Below the pieces are notes generated by a model. That model was given only the letters and a program-made list of their open reading frames with translations, searched no databases and was not told where the DNA came from. A program made the position numbers and the translations under genes. DNA of 64,000 nucleotides, taken from contig NZ_JAHUWH010000013.1 of assembly GCF_019219095.1 (NCBI RefSeq), forward strand, positions 93,301 to 157,300, read 5' to 3'. This document shows, in pieces, positions 25,521 through 35,220 of this stretch; position 1 is the first letter of the stretch, and each line of letters opens with the position of its first letter. Origin of the DNA: Acidovorax sp. sic0104. Its GTDB lineage: Bacteria; Pseudomonadota; Gammaproteobacteria; Burkholderiales; Burkholderiaceae_C.

Positions 25521-26552
25521 TCAGTCCTGCGGCAGGTTCGCAGGGCTCACACCGCGCGCACCGCCAGCGTGCAGGCGTTCGGCCACCGCGTTGCCCAGGG
25601 CTTCGGCCTGCGCATGCGTGGCAACCGGGCCGCCGGCCTGTGCGCGCACCAGCGGCGCCTGGCCGTCCGGGTCACCCCAGGCCGCGTCGATCTGGAGCAC
25701 CCCGCCATGCAGTGTTCCGTGTGCGGCCAGCGGCATGGAGCAGCTGCCGCCCATCGCACGGCTGACGGCGCGCTCGGCCGCTACGGTGAGCCAGGTGTCC
25801 TGGTGTGCGAGCGGCGCCAGCGCATCGACGAGGTCCTGCCGCTCCCCGCGCACTTCGATGCCCAGCGCGCCCTGGCCGGCCGCCGGCAGCATGGTGGCAG
25901 GGTCGAACGTGGCGCGGATGCGGGACGCGAGGCCCAGGCGCTTGAGGCCCGCTGCAGCCAGCACGATGGCGTCGTACTGGCCCTCGTCCAGCTTGCGCAA
26001 GCGCGTGTCGAGGTTGCCGCGCAGCGGCTCGATCCGCAGGTCGGGCCGCAGAGCCTGCAGCAGGACCTGGCGGCGCAGGCTGGACGTGCCCACCACCGCG
26101 CCCTGCGGCAGTTCATCCAGGGTGGCGTAGCGTGGAGAGACGAAGGCATCGCGCGGGTCTTCGCGCTCCATCACGCAGGCGAGCACGAAGCCTTCGGGCA
26201 GCTCCATGGGCACATCTTTGAGCGAGTGCACGGCGATGTGCGCGCGCCCTTCTTCCAGCGCCACCTCCAGCTCCTTGACGAACAGGCCCTTGCCGCCCAC
26301 CTTGGACAGCGACCGGTCCAGGATCTGGTCACCCTTGGTGGTCATGCCCAGAAGCTCCACCGTGTGGCCCTGCGCGCGCAACAGGGCTTGCACATGCTCT
26401 GCCTGCCACAGCGCAAGGCGGCTTTCCCGGGTCGCGATGACGATGTGTAGCGGTGCTTTCGTCGCCGGGCCGCCCCAAGGCGAAAGGCGCCCCCCTTGGG
26501 GGGGCAGTGACCCGTGAAGCGGCGGAGCGTGGGGGGCGTTGGAGCTGCTCAA
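25521..26552 (-). CDS. hemC: Hydroxymethylbilane synthase (with repeat-derived N-terminal extension)
   Basis: Polymerises four porphobilinogens, 343 residues. It contains [47 protein letters not shown], and the dipyrromethane-cofactor cysteine at about C271 in [13 protein letters not shown]. Homologues usually start within a few residues of IVIATRES. Here the only in-frame Met, Val or Leu (TTG) start lies at 26552, about 36 codons earlier. Residues 5-31, including [18 protein letters not shown], are encoded by a dispersed repeat (26461-26538). It is the first gene of hemCDXY and divergent from ppc. Confidence 0.94.
   Translation of the reverse strand: MSSSNAPHAPPLHGSLPPQGGRLSPWGGPATKAPLHIVIATRESRLALWQAEHVQALLRAQGHTVELLGMTTKGDQILDRSLSKVGGKGLFVKELEVALEEGRAHIAVHSLKDVPMELPEGFVLACVMEREDPRDAFVSPRYATLDELPQGAVVGTSSLRRQVLLQALRPDLRIEPLRGNLDTRLRKLDEGQYDAIVLAAAGLKRLGLASRIRATFDPATMLPAAGQGALGIEVRGERQDLVDALAPLAHQDTWLTVAAERAVSRAMGGSCSMPLAAHGTLHGGVLQIDAAWGDPDGQAPLVRAQAGGPVATHAQAEALGNAVAERLHAGGARGVSPANLPQD
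26461..26538. repeat. CCCCCTGAG/AGGGGG-type dispersed repeat at the 5' end of hemC
   Basis: CGCCGGGCCGCCCCAAGGCG, then a CCCCCTTGGGGGGG hairpin, then GTGAAGCGGCGGAGCGTGGG. Its left part, read on the minus strand as CTTGGGGCGGCCCGGCGACG, is almost identical to the sequence before the inner tupA start codon. Confidence 0.85.
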
Positions 26553-26684
26553 GTTCGTAACCTGTTTGTAATCTTTCAGGGGCGGGCGATGCTAGCATGC
26601 GCCCGCACCGGGGCTGTGGTGTGGCCCGGCGTGCCCGGGCGGGCGGCCCCAGGCCACCCCTCTTCCATTCCCGGAGACACCTGC

Positions 26685-29474
26685 ATGAAACGATCCGACA
26701 AGGACCAACCCCTGATCGACGACATCCGCCTGCTCGGCCGCATCCTGGGCGATGTGATCCGGGACCAGGAAGGCGTGGCCGCCTATGAACTGGTCGAGCA
26801 GGTGCGCAAGCTCTCCGTGGCCTTCCGCCGCGATGCGGACCAGGAGGCCGACCGCGCGCTCAAGAAGCTGCTCAAGTCCCTGTCGGGCGACCAGACGGTG
26901 AGCGTGATCCGCGCCTTCACCTACTTCAGCCACCTGGCCAACCTGGCCGAAGACCGCCACCACATCCGCCGCCGCGCCGTGCATGAACGCGCCGGCGACA
27001 CGCAGGAGGGCAGCATCGAGGTTGCCCTGTCGCGTCTGCGCTGGGCGGGCATTGCGCCCAAGGCGATCTCGCAGACGCTGGCCGGCAGCTACGTGGCGCC
27101 CGTGCTCACCGCCCACCCCACCGAAGTGCAGCGCAAGAGCATTCTGGATGCCGAGCGCGGCATCGCCCAGCTGCTGGCCACGCGCGACGACATCCAGGTG
27201 CGCGCCCAGCTGTACAACACCGCCAAGGACGCGCTCACGCCGCGCGAGCTGGCCGCCAACGAAGCCCAGCTGCGCGCCCGCGTCGCCCAGCTTTGGCAGA
27301 CCCGCCTGTTGCGCTACAGCAAGCTCACCGTGGCCGACGAGATCGAGAACGCGCTGTCGTACTACGAGGCTACCTTTCTGCGCGAGATCCCCAAGATCTA
27401 CGCCGACCTGGAGGCCGAACTCGGCCAGTACCCCGTTCACAGCTTCCTGCGCATGGGCCAGTGGATCGGCGGCGACCGCGACGGCAACCCCAATGTGACC
27501 GCGCAGACGCTGCGCTACGCGCTGGGCCGCCAGGCGGAGGTGGCGCTGCGCCATTACCTGACCGAGGTGCACTACCTGGGCGGCGAGCTGTCGCTGTCGG
27601 CACGCCTGGTGCAGGTATCGGCCGAGATGGAGGCACTGGCCCTGCGCTCGCCCGACACCAACGAACACCGTGTGGACGAGCCCTACCGCCGCGCGCTCAC
27701 GGGCATCTACGCACGGCTGGCCGCTTCGCTCAAGGAACTGACAGGCGGCGAGGCCGCGCGCCACGCCGTGGCGCCGCAGAACCCCTATGGCAGCGCCGAG
27801 GAGTTTCTGGCCGACCTGCGCGTGATCCAGGCGTCTCTTCAGTCGCACCACGGCGAATCGCTGGCCGCCGAGCGTCTGCACCCCCTCATCCGCGCCGTGC
27901 AGGTGTTCGGCTTTCACCTGGCCACGGTGGACCTGCGCCAAAGCTCCGACAAGCATGAGGAGGTGGTGGCCGAGCTGCTGGCCAAAGCGCGCATCGAGCC
28001 CCAGTACGCGAGCCTGCAAGAAGCCGCCAAGCGTGCGCTCTTGGTCAAGCTGTTGAACGACGCGCGCCCTCTGCGCGTGGTGGGTGCCGACTACTCGGCC
28101 CATACGCAAGGCGAGCTGGCCATCTTCGAGACCGCCCGCGTGATGCGCGAGCGCTTTGGCCACGAAGCCATCCGCCACTACATCATCAGCCACACCGAAA
28201 CGGTGAGCGACCTGCTGGAAGTGCTGCTGCTGCAAAAGGAAGTGGGCCTGATGAGCGGTACCCTGGATGCCGAGTCGCGCAACCACCTCATCGTGGTGCC
28301 GCTGTTCGAGACCATCGAAGACCTGCGCAATGCGGCGCCCATCATGCGCGAGTTCTACAGCCTGCCCGGCGTGGCTGCGTTGGTGCAGCGCAGTGGTGGG
28401 GAGCAGGACATCATGCTGGGCTACAGCGACAGCAACAAGGACGGCGGCATCTTCACCAGCAACTGGGAGCTGTACCGCGCCGAGATCGCGCTGGTGGAGC
28501 TGTTCGACGAACTCGCCACCCACCACGGCATCCAGCTGCGCATGTTCCACGGGCGGGGCGGCACCGTGGGGCGGGGCGGCGGCCCGAGCTACCAGGCCAT
28601 CCTGGCACAGCCCCCGGGCACCGTGCGCGGCCAGATCCGGCTGACGGAGCAGGGAGAGGTCATCGCATCGAAATACGCCAACCCCGAGATCGGCCGGCGC
28701 AACCTGGAAACCCTGGTCGCCGCCACGCTGGAAGCCACGCTGCTGCAGCCCACCAAGCCCGCAACCAAGGCCTTTCTGGAAGCCGCCGCGCAGCTGTCCC
28801 TGGCCAGCATGGGCAGCTACCGCGCCCTGGTGTACGACACCCCGGGCTTCACCGAGTATTTCTTCAACTCGACTCCGATCCGCGAGATCGCCGAGCTCAA
28901 CATCGGCTCGCGCCCGGCCAGCCGCAAGGCCAGCCAGAAGATCGAAGACCTGCGCGCCATTCCGTGGGGCTTCAGCTGGGGCCAGTGCCGCCTCACGCTG
29001 CCCGGCTGGTTCGGTTTCGGATCGGCGGTGGATGCGTTCATCAACGCCGAAGGCAAGGATGCGAAGGCCCAACTGGCCCTGCTGCAGAAGATGTACCGCC
29101 AGTGGCCGTTCTTTCGCACGCTGCTGTCCAACATGGACATGGTGCTGGCCAAAAGCGACCTGGCCCTGGCCTCACGCTACAGCGAACTCGTTACCGACGC
29201 GCGCCTGCGCAAAAAGGTGTTCACCGCCATCGAGGCAGAGTGGCAGCGCACGGCCGACGCCCTCACTCGCATCACCGGCGACAAGCAGCGGTTGATGCAC
29301 AACGCGGCGCTCGCGCGCTCCATCAAGCACCGCTTTCCGTACATCGACCCGCTGCACCATCTGCAGGTCGAACTGGTGCGCCGCTGGCGCGCGGGGCAGG
29401 GGGATGAGCGGGTGCAGACCGGGATTCACATCTCCATCAACGGGATTGCGGCGGGGTTGCGCAACACCGGTTGA
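26685..29474 (+). CDS. ppc: Phosphoenolpyruvate carboxylase
   Basis: Fixes bicarbonate onto PEP to give oxaloacetate, replenishing the TCA cycle; 929 residues. Both family signatures are present: the catalytic-histidine motif [13 protein letters not shown] (about 141-153) and the arginine/glycine loop [15 protein letters not shown] (about 620-634). The C-terminal end [12 protein letters not shown] is the conserved carboxy terminus involved in aspartate inhibition. ATG 26685 follows CGGAGACACCTGC; an open extension upstream to 26514 is low-complexity and overlaps the hemC promoter region. Divergent from hemC. Confidence 0.97.
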   Translation: MKRSDKDQPLIDDIRLLGRILGDVIRDQEGVAAYELVEQVRKLSVAFRRDADQEADRALKKLLKSLSGDQTVSVIRAFTYFSHLANLAEDRHHIRRRAVHERAGDTQEGSIEVALSRLRWAGIAPKAISQTLAGSYVAPVLTAHPTEVQRKSILDAERGIAQLLATRDDIQVRAQLYNTAKDALTPRELAANEAQLRARVAQLWQTRLLRYSKLTVADEIENALSYYEATFLREIPKIYADLEAELGQYPVHSFLRMGQWIGGDRDGNPNVTAQTLRYALGRQAEVALRHYLTEVHYLGGELSLSARLVQVSAEMEALALRSPDTNEHRVDEPYRRALTGIYARLAASLKELTGGEAARHAVAPQNPYGSAEEFLADLRVIQASLQSHHGESLAAERLHPLIRAVQVFGFHLATVDLRQSSDKHEEVVAELLAKARIEPQYASLQEAAKRALLVKLLNDARPLRVVGADYSAHTQGELAIFETARVMRERFGHEAIRHYIISHTETVSDLLEVLLLQKEVGLMSGTLDAESRNHLIVVPLFETIEDLRNAAPIMREFYSLPGVAALVQRSGGEQDIMLGYSDSNKDGGIFTSNWELYRAEIALVELFDELATHHGIQLRMFHGRGGTVGRGGGPSYQAILAQPPGTVRGQIRLTEQGEVIASKYANPEIGRRNLETLVAATLEATLLQPTKPATKAFLEAAAQLSLASMGSYRALVYDTPGFTEYFFNSTPIREIAELNIGSRPASRKASQKIEDLRAIPWGFSWGQCRLTLPGWFGFGSAVDAFINAEGKDAKAQLALLQKMYRQWPFFRTLLSNMDMVLAKSDLALASRYSELVTDARLRKKVFTAIEAEWQRTADALTRITGDKQRLMHNAALARSIKHRFPYIDPLHHLQVELVRRWRAGQGDERVQTGIHISINGIAAGLRNTG

Positions 29475-29533
29475 TGCATGGCGAGGCAGGTGCGTGGGCG
29501 TCGCATGCCCACGCAGCAACGCCGTGGTCGAAA

Positions 29534-29557
29534 CGCCTCGCGCGCAAGAAAGAGGCG
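29534..29557. terminator. Possible weak terminator hairpin after ppc
   Basis: CGCCTC (29534-29539) pairs with GAGGCG (29552-29557) between two convergent genes. No T-tract follows, so confidence is low. Confidence 0.35.
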
Positions 29558-29580
29558 GGCTGTTGCGATGTCAAGCGCGG

Positions 29581-29874
29581 CTATTCGCGCACCAGCTGCA
29601 TGTACCGCCAGTACGCCCACACCAGGCCCACGGCGAGGCCGATGCCCAGCCCCCATCCCACGGGGAGCCCGAGGCCGAAGATGAGCAGGCACGTCAGGCC
29701 CACGCTCACCAGCGCAATCCAGAACATCGTGAAGAAGTCGAATCGGGCAAGCTCGACCGCGTCTTCACCCACGCTGCGCGTGGTGCGGCCGTGCTTCTCA
29801 CGCTGGCGCCTGAACACGAAGAGGTCCGCAGCAAACTCGGCAATGGCGGACAGAAGATCGGTCACGATGCTCAT
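29581..29874 (-). CDS. Small two-helix membrane protein, unknown
   Basis: 97-residue inner-membrane protein. A soluble N-terminal segment (1-45, with FVFRRQREKHGR) precedes two closely spaced hydrophobic helices (about 48-70 and 73-90), ending with the charged tail YWRYMQLVRE. ATG 29874 follows a weak purine-rich stretch. Convergent with ppc. No named family recognised. Confidence 0.7.
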   Translation of the reverse strand: MSIVTDLLSAIAEFAADLFVFRRQREKHGRTTRSVGEDAVELARFDFFTMFWIALVSVGLTCLLIFGLGLPVGWGLGIGLAVGLVWAYWRYMQLVRE

Positions 29875-30355
29875 GATGGATTGGCACCTTTGCAGTGACG
29901 GAGGGGCGCGGTCGTTGGTGGCCGCTCAGTGGGCAGCGACCCGCGCAGAGGAGGAAGCCAGGGCAATGTGTGCGAAATGTACCCTGCTTCAGGCGCGGCA
30001 GGCGCTTTGACTTTGTGCTGTGGAAAGTGGCGGCTTGCACGCAGTGAAGGTGCCGGCTACAGCACAACTTTTGATTGGGGGCATCGCCCCGCCCGCCATG
30101 GCGGGCCGCAGCGGCGTTGCTGGCCGGTATTTCCGCCACTGGCATGACGTGAAATCGAAATCTTGGGCGGTATCGAGCCTGCAATCCGGCATGGGCATCA
30201 GGGCGACGCTCACTACCATCTGCCGGGATGCAGGCGCCTTGCTGGGGCGCTGCAGTATCGCTCTGGTGACCTGTCGATTCATTGCGAAGCGCTGGCTCGC
30301 TTGTTGCGCAAAGGTGGCTGCAGCCAAGCGGCTTCATACGTCCATTTGTTTGATC
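29875..30355. other. Intergenic region, no convincing gene
   Basis: About 480 bases. An open frame continues from the downstream gene back to 30020, but its product (GIAPPAMAGRSG..., Cys- and Arg-rich) does not look like protein, and there is a CCCGCCCGCCATGGCGGGC hairpin at about 30089-30107. Composition is less GC-skewed than in the genes. No RNA gene recognised. Confidence 0.45.
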
Positions 30356-30673
30356 ATGAATAACTTTGTCCTGCTGCGGCTTTTCTGGTTTGCCGCCGTG
30401 CTCACGTTGTGGTTTTCAGTCGGGGCCCCGGTCGCCCACTCGATTGCCTGGAGCGGTGTCGAGAACGAAGCAGCAGCCCTTGAAGCTGCTGTGCAAAACG
30501 ATGAGCGAACCTCAGCCGTCGTGGTCTACAGCACTATTCGCCGCATGGAGGCCAAGGCGGCCGAACTCGAGAATTCGATTTCGGCCGCAGCACTGATCAC
30601 GTTGTGCTTCGTGGTGCCCATGCTGGCATCGATCAGGCAGCGCCGGCCAGAGCCCCACATGGCGATCAACTGA
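30356..30673 (+). CDS. Small membrane protein with two hydrophobic segments, unknown
   Basis: 105 residues from ATG 30356. A hydrophobic N-terminal helix or signal-like segment (LLRLFWFAAVLTLWFSVGAP) precedes a helical, charged middle (ALEAAVQNDERTSAVVVYST) and a second hydrophobic helix near the C-terminus (ISAAALITLCFVVPMLASI). Such hairpin proteins usually sit in the inner membrane. The frame is open upstream to 30020, giving up to 217 residues; I favour the short form because the upstream part has no protein-like pattern. No family recognised. Confidence 0.55.
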   Translation: MNNFVLLRLFWFAAVLTLWFSVGAPVAHSIAWSGVENEAAALEAAVQNDERTSAVVVYSTIRRMEAKAAELENSISAAALITLCFVVPMLASIRQRRPEPHMAIN

Positions 30674-30801
30674 TGGGCTGGGCGCGCAGCCCCGCGACGC
30701 GGCAAGCCCCGAGAGGCTCAATGCCCGTGCAATCCGGCGGCGAGTTTGCGGCCCTTGGAGCGACGCTGGCGTTGACGTGACCCAGCCGTTTCGGTCCGTT
30801 C

Positions 30802-32130
30802 TCAGTCTCCCAGCAACTCCCCGATAGCCTTCAGGTCCTCCACCCGGTCGCAGATCGCCTTCACGGCCATCATCACCGGTATGCCCAGCAGCAGGCCCCA
30901 CAGGCCCCACAGCCAGCCCCAGGCCAGCACGCTCACGAACACAGCCACTGGGCTCATGCTGCTGGTGCGGCTGGTAAGCCATGGCGTCAGCAGATTGCCG
31001 ATGAGCGTATGGATGACCAGCGATGCACCGCCGATGGCCAGCGCCATGTCGATGGTGCCGAACTGCAGGAATGCGACCAGGGCTGAAGCACCCGTGACCA
31101 GCGCCGAGCCTATGTACGGTGCCAGGTTGAGCACGCCGGCCGCCACGCCCCAGACAGCGGCGTTTTGAAGCCCCAGGGCCCAGTAGGCCAGCCCGGTGGC
31201 GACTCCCACGAGTACGCTGGTGAAAACCTGCACCAGCAGGTAGCGCTGGATCTGGTTGGTGATGTCTTCCAGCACATGGATGGTGACCTTGCGCCGTTCC
31301 AGGCTCGTGCCGGCGATGCGCAGCAGCTTGTTGCGAAAGAGGTTGCCGGAGGCGAGCGAGAAGAAGGTGAGAAAGATCACCACCGTCAGTTGCCCCAGAG
31401 CTGACATGAGGCCCATGGTGCCGCTCCAGAGGTAGTCGCGCACGTTGAAGGGCGGGCGCTCCACGATCACGCGCTGCACCCCGCGCCGGGCCGGGGCTGC
31501 CGCCGTGTTCTCGTTGGCTGCCTGTTCGATCTGGGCGGCGGCCTGTTGAACGGTGTCCAGGGGGCTGGAGGTGTTCGAGCGCGACCGGATGTTGTCGCGC
31601 ACCTTCTTTGCTGCCACCGGAAGGGAGTCGACCAGTTGTGCGGCCCCATCGCTCAGCGACCATGTTGCGGTGGCGAGCCCTCCTACGATGGCGATCAGTA
31701 GCACGCCCGCTGCCAGCCAGCGGGGTACGTGGGTGCGGTGCAGCATTTCTACCGCGGGCCTCAGCGCCGTGGTGAGCAGCAGGCTCAGCATCACCGGGAT
31801 GAACACCGCGCTGGCCCAATGCAGCAGGGCTACGCTGGCAAACAGCGCCAGCAGGGCGAGCGACAGGTTGCGCACGTCCACCGGCATGTGGAGCATGAGG
31901 GGTCCGCCGAAGGGCGTGCGGTCGCCGGTGGAGGCCGCTTCTTTGTGTGTTGTTCCCGGGGTATGGGCACCAGCCGCATCCGCAGCCACCCCCATGCCTT
32001 CGGCAGAAGCGTCTTGGGATGATCGGCCTGCGTCCACCTGGGCTGGCTCAGGCGCACCCTTGGGTTGTTCGGCAGGGACCGCCTCTGCCAAGGACGGTCG
32101 AGGAGGCTCGGGGGTGGGCTCTGTGGTCAT
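30802..32130 (-). CDS. AI-2E (PerM/TqsA) family transporter
   Basis: Inner-membrane protein of 442 residues. A proline/alanine-rich cytoplasmic N-terminus of about 80 residues precedes the membrane core, which has about eight helices. The LNLAPYIGSALVTGASALVAF and LIGNLLTPWLTSRTSSMSPVAVF segments are typical, each conserved in this family. Members export or take up small molecules, including autoinducer-2 or ions; the substrate cannot be predicted. The ANENTAAAPARRG loop (about 205-220) lies in the long extramembrane region. Convergent with a small membrane-protein gene. Confidence 0.9.
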   Translation of the reverse strand: MTTEPTPEPPRPSLAEAVPAEQPKGAPEPAQVDAGRSSQDASAEGMGVAADAAGAHTPGTTHKEAASTGDRTPFGGPLMLHMPVDVRNLSLALLALFASVALLHWASAVFIPVMLSLLLTTALRPAVEMLHRTHVPRWLAAGVLLIAIVGGLATATWSLSDGAAQLVDSLPVAAKKVRDNIRSRSNTSSPLDTVQQAAAQIEQAANENTAAAPARRGVQRVIVERPPFNVRDYLWSGTMGLMSALGQLTVVIFLTFFSLASGNLFRNKLLRIAGTSLERRKVTIHVLEDITNQIQRYLLVQVFTSVLVGVATGLAYWALGLQNAAVWGVAAGVLNLAPYIGSALVTGASALVAFLQFGTIDMALAIGGASLVIHTLIGNLLTPWLTSRTSSMSPVAVFVSVLAWGWLWGLWGLLLGIPVMMAVKAICDRVEDLKAIGELLGD

Positions 32131-32235
32131 TCAAGGATTGTGGTGCGGCTTGGCCTGTGCAATTTGTAGTGGTATTTCCATACACACTTGCAGAGATCCG
32201 GCTGCGCCGCACGTCTGTGCGCCACTGCGAGGGGC

Positions 32236-33495
32236 TCAGCACAAGGGCAGCGCGCGCTCCTTGTTGATCGCATCCACGGTGCCCAGCAGTTGGGGCCAGT
32301 ACGTGGGCAGCGCGGACCATGAGGCTCCGATGGCCAGGTTGGTCACGTACACCATGCCCGTGTTCAGGCGTGGGCGGTTGGCGTTCCTGACGGCTGCCTG
32401 CATGTCGGTACAGGTGCTGGCGGTGTGCACCAGCATGGCCTGGGCGCTGTTGTCCTTGGCGTAGACCCAGGTGCTTGACGGCTGAGGGTCGACGGCCTGG
32501 TACGCGGCGGCATTGCCTGCATAGGTCACCAGGGTGTCGGCCACCCCTGCGTAGGCGGCCACGGGGTAGGCGCCAGGGTTTCCGATGACGATGGGTGCGG
32601 CAGCTGGGGTCGCTGCAGCAAGCCCCGTGGACAGCGCCTTGACGTAGTTGAAGATTTCCTGGAAGTACGCCACCCGTGCGCTGTCGGTCCCCATGCCGTC
32701 CACGAAGAATCCGTCCAATTGCCCGGGGTAGAGCCGGATGTAGTTGTCGATGGTCGCCTTGACGTCGGCCACGGACAGGCTGCCGCTGGCGCCGGACGTG
32801 GCCAGGTAGCCGAGCAGCTTGTTGCTGGTGCCCGCCGCCGCCTTGAAGTCCTTGAGCGCGGTGCTGAGCGTGTCGTCCACCTTGGACGCTGCCGTGACGA
32901 CGCCGTTGCTGGCGTTCACCACCGCAGTGATTTGTACATCGGGGTAGCTCGCCGCGCCGCTGGTGAGCGTGGCCCAGGGAGACGGAGTGGCACTTGCACT
33001 GAAGTAGGCGGGCACGATGACCTGCATCTTCTTGTGCGCTGGTCGCACGTAGTAGGTGAGCGTGTCGCCGGCCGTATTGGCGGCACTGACCGCCGTGGCG
33101 CTGACCTGGAAGGTGGCGCTCGGCGGCAGGCTGCTCACCGTCAGTGTGGTGCTCGCCACGCCGCCGACGGTGGTGGGTGCCACGGGCGCCAGTGCGCCTG
33201 CGGCGGCAGGACTGACGGTGAACGTGGTGACCGTGCCGTTCGGTGCCGCGCTGCCGTTGACGGTGACGTTGGCCGACACAGGCTCGGACGCCCCTGTTTC
33301 GAGCACGTTGTTGGCCGGTTGCACGAAGCTCAGGCCGATGGGCGCGGTGGGCACGGGCGCAGGGGCTGGCGGCGAAGGCGACGGCGCCGGAGCTGGTGTT
33401 CCTGCCGTGTCGGACGTCGTGCCACCGCAGCCTGCCAAAGCAGCGGTCAAAGCCATCAAGGACGCTATTTGGATTGTCTTGGTCGTGGTGAGCAT
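32236..33495 (-). CDS. Spherulin-4-like (PF12138-type) lipoprotein
   Basis: 419-residue secreted lipoprotein. The signal peptide MLTTTKTIQIASLMALTA ends in the lipobox AALAGC (Cys about 22), followed by a proline-rich linker (PAPAPSPSPPAPAPVPTAP). Next is an immunoglobulin-like region (about 55-155) and a C-terminal TIM-barrel-like domain beginning MQVIVPAYFSA. It includes QLDGFFVDGMGTDSARVAYFQ, IVIGNPGAYPVAAY and DTLVTYAG, which match the spherulation-specific family 4 pattern. In bacteria this family is linked to polysaccharide loci and proposed glycoside hydrolase activity; function here is not established. ATG 33495 is fixed by the signal peptide. Divergent from a lipoprotein pair. Confidence 0.75.
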   Translation of the reverse strand: MLTTTKTIQIASLMALTAALAGCGGTTSDTAGTPAPAPSPSPPAPAPVPTAPIGLSFVQPANNVLETGASEPVSANVTVNGSAAPNGTVTTFTVSPAAAGALAPVAPTTVGGVASTTLTVSSLPPSATFQVSATAVSAANTAGDTLTYYVRPAHKKMQVIVPAYFSASATPSPWATLTSGAASYPDVQITAVVNASNGVVTAASKVDDTLSTALKDFKAAAGTSNKLLGYLATSGASGSLSVADVKATIDNYIRLYPGQLDGFFVDGMGTDSARVAYFQEIFNYVKALSTGLAAATPAAAPIVIGNPGAYPVAAYAGVADTLVTYAGNAAAYQAVDPQPSSTWVYAKDNSAQAMLVHTASTCTDMQAAVRNANRPRLNTGMVYVTNLAIGASWSALPTYWPQLLGTVDAINKERALPLC

Positions 33496-33629
33496 GGTCT
33501 TCGCGGAGTGGGGAAGGGGAGTGCGGCCATTGTGATGGCCCTCGTCGGCGAATCCAAGCCCTGAAAAGCCGGCATTGGAGCGGAAACACGCCTTTGTTGC
33601 GCCCATTGGCGCGCGCCGCCCTCGTTAAC

Positions 33630-34373
33630 ATGCGCCGTATGTCATCCCTATCCCATCGCATACCGGCCGCCGCTGCACTGCTGGCAGCGGCGCTGCTGGC
33701 GGGCTGCGGCACGCTGGACGTGCCGCGTGCAGACAACTACCCAGCCACCGGACAGAAGAAGGCCCGCGCGGTGCACCATTGGGATGTGCTGGCGGGCGAT
33801 GTGGCCGGCCGTGTCGCCGAAAAGATCGCGCTGTGGCCCCAAGGCGAGCACCCTATCTACGTGACGGTCGCGGACAACTCCAGTTTCAACCAGGGGTTTC
33901 TCAAGCTGTTGAGGGTCCATCTCCTGAACCGCGGCGTCGTGGTCTCCGCCGTCCCCACCGACGTGCAACTGGAAGTGCAGACGCAGATCGTGCAGCACGA
34001 AGCGGATGTGCCCCGGAATTTCCCGATTCCCATGGCTGGAACCGTGCTGGGCACGGGTGTGGGCGTGTGGCGGGACTGGAAGGTGCACTACTCCAACCGC
34101 ACTTTGCTGCCTGGCGTCGCCACGGCTTTGGGCATTGGCGCGGGGGTGGCGCTGGACATGGCGCATTTGTATTCGCAGGGGGCTGCCGCAGGCGGGCCGA
34201 CCCGCACAGAAGTGCTCATCACGAGCTCGCTGAAGGCGCATGACCGTTACCTGGCCGGGTCGGCGGACCTGTACTACATCGAGCGTGCGGACGCGGTGCT
34301 CTATCAGCCCGAGTTGCCGCCGGTGGCCCCGCCGCCGACGCCCGTCAAGACCTGGCGGGTGGTGTCGCCATGA
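33630..34373 (+). CDS. Lipoprotein of unknown function, partner of the FlgO-like gene
   Basis: 247 residues from ATG 33630 (ATG 33639 is also possible). The signal peptide SLSHRIPAAAALLAAALLAGC has a clear lipobox LLAGC. The mature part (DVPRADNYPATGQKKARAV, then VHHWDVLAGDVAGRVAEKIA) has a mixed alpha/beta look, with a glycine-rich hydrophobic hairpin (PGVATALGIGAGVALDMAHL) that may be a membrane-embedded segment. Overlaps the next gene by 4 bases, so the two are translationally coupled. I do not recognise a named family. Confidence 0.75.
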   Translation: MRRMSSLSHRIPAAAALLAAALLAGCGTLDVPRADNYPATGQKKARAVHHWDVLAGDVAGRVAEKIALWPQGEHPIYVTVADNSSFNQGFLKLLRVHLLNRGVVVSAVPTDVQLEVQTQIVQHEADVPRNFPIPMAGTVLGTGVGVWRDWKVHYSNRTLLPGVATALGIGAGVALDMAHLYSQGAAAGGPTRTEVLITSSLKAHDRYLAGSADLYYIERADAVLYQPELPPVAPPPTPVKTWRVVSP

Positions 34374-34966
34374 TGCCCGGTGCCCACCCTTGCCGAGGCC
34401 GCGCGTCGCGCGCTCTGCCTGCGGCCTGCCTGACGCTGGGCGTGACGCTGGGCGCCATGCTGCAGGGCTGCGCGACCAGCCCGATGCACAGCTACTACTA
34501 CGGCGACCGCTCGGGCGGTCTCTCGCGCAGCGACCTGATCGAGACCAACGAACGCGCCGCCGACGCACTGCTGCAGTACGCGCCCCTTGATGCCAGCCAG
34601 CCGGTGCTGGTTGCCACGCTGGTCAATGTGGACCGTCTGACCGAGTCCTCGCGTCTGGGCCGCATTTTTTCCGAGCAGATTGCCGGACGCATGGTGCACC
34701 GCGGTTTGCGGGTAACCGAGGTGAAGCTGCGCGACAACCTGTTGCTGCAGCGCGACCAGGGCGAGTTGCTGCTGTCGCGCGAGGTGCGCGAGGTGAGCCA
34801 GGCGCAGGACGCACAGGCCGTGGTGGTGGGAACCTACGCCGTGTCCACGACCGTGGTGTACATCAGCCTGAAACTGGTGAACCCCGCAGGCAACACCGTG
34901 GTGGCCGCGCACAGCTACGCGGTGCCGATGGACGAGAACGTCCGGGCGCTGCTGGCAGGGCGCTGA
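34370..34966 (+). CDS. FlgO-like outer-membrane lipoprotein
   Basis: 198 residues. The signal peptide with lipobox AMLQGC (Cys about 34) precedes ATSPMHSYYYGDRSGGLSRS. The folded domain, from about LIETNERAADALL through VLVATLVNVDRLTESSRLGR and QAVVVGTYAVSTTVVYISLK, matches the FlgO pattern (flagellar assembly lipoprotein T-associated protein, known in Vibrio). ATGA overlap couples it to the upstream lipoprotein gene. flhDC lies just downstream on the opposite strand, which is consistent with a flagellar or envelope role, but no other flagellar structural gene is visible. Confidence 0.75.
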   Translation: MMPGAHPCRGRASRALPAACLTLGVTLGAMLQGCATSPMHSYYYGDRSGGLSRSDLIETNERAADALLQYAPLDASQPVLVATLVNVDRLTESSRLGRIFSEQIAGRMVHRGLRVTEVKLRDNLLLQRDQGELLLSREVREVSQAQDAQAVVVGTYAVSTTVVYISLKLVNPAGNTVVAAHSYAVPMDENVRALLAGR

Positions 34967-35014
34967 GCGGAGTGCTTGACACGCCAGCCTGGGGCGGGCC
35001 CGGCTGCTCGCAAA

Positions 35015-35046
35015 CCAAAAAGCCCCGGACGGGGCTTTTTTTGGTT
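35015..35046. terminator. Bidirectional terminator
   Basis: AAAAAGCCCC-GGAC-GGGGCTTTTTTT with A- and T-tracts on both sides, between the FlgO-like gene and convergent flhC. Confidence 0.92.
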
Positions 35047-35105
35047 TGCTATTGAAAAAATAGCTGTTGGTGCTTGTGGAACAAGCGCCAGAGGCAGTAT
35101 TTGTT
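35047..35105. repeat. AGCTAT-type dispersed repeat
   Basis: ATTGAAAAAATAGCTGTTGG followed by TGCTTGTGGAACAAGCGCCA, directly after the terminator. The TGCTTGT/ACAAGCG halves form the inner hairpin. Confidence 0.75.
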
Positions 35106-35220
35106 CGAAGTATTGGCTGCTTGCTCTGTGGGCGGCCGGCCAACAAGACCGGTCCTGCCTCCGCCACTGGCGGCAAGCCAATGCACGCCCGCAGCAGGCC
35201 TGCTCAGGGCGATGCCCTCC

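Noticed and set aside
26592..29072. Long open frame (826 codons) opposite ppc
   Set aside because: A shadow of ppc on the other strand; composition rich in G, A, R, V, H and Q typical of antisense reading of GC-rich genes.
30020..30355. N-terminal part of the 217-codon frame
   Set aside because: Cys/Arg-rich, no ribosome-binding site, crosses a hairpin; only the part from 30356 looks like protein.
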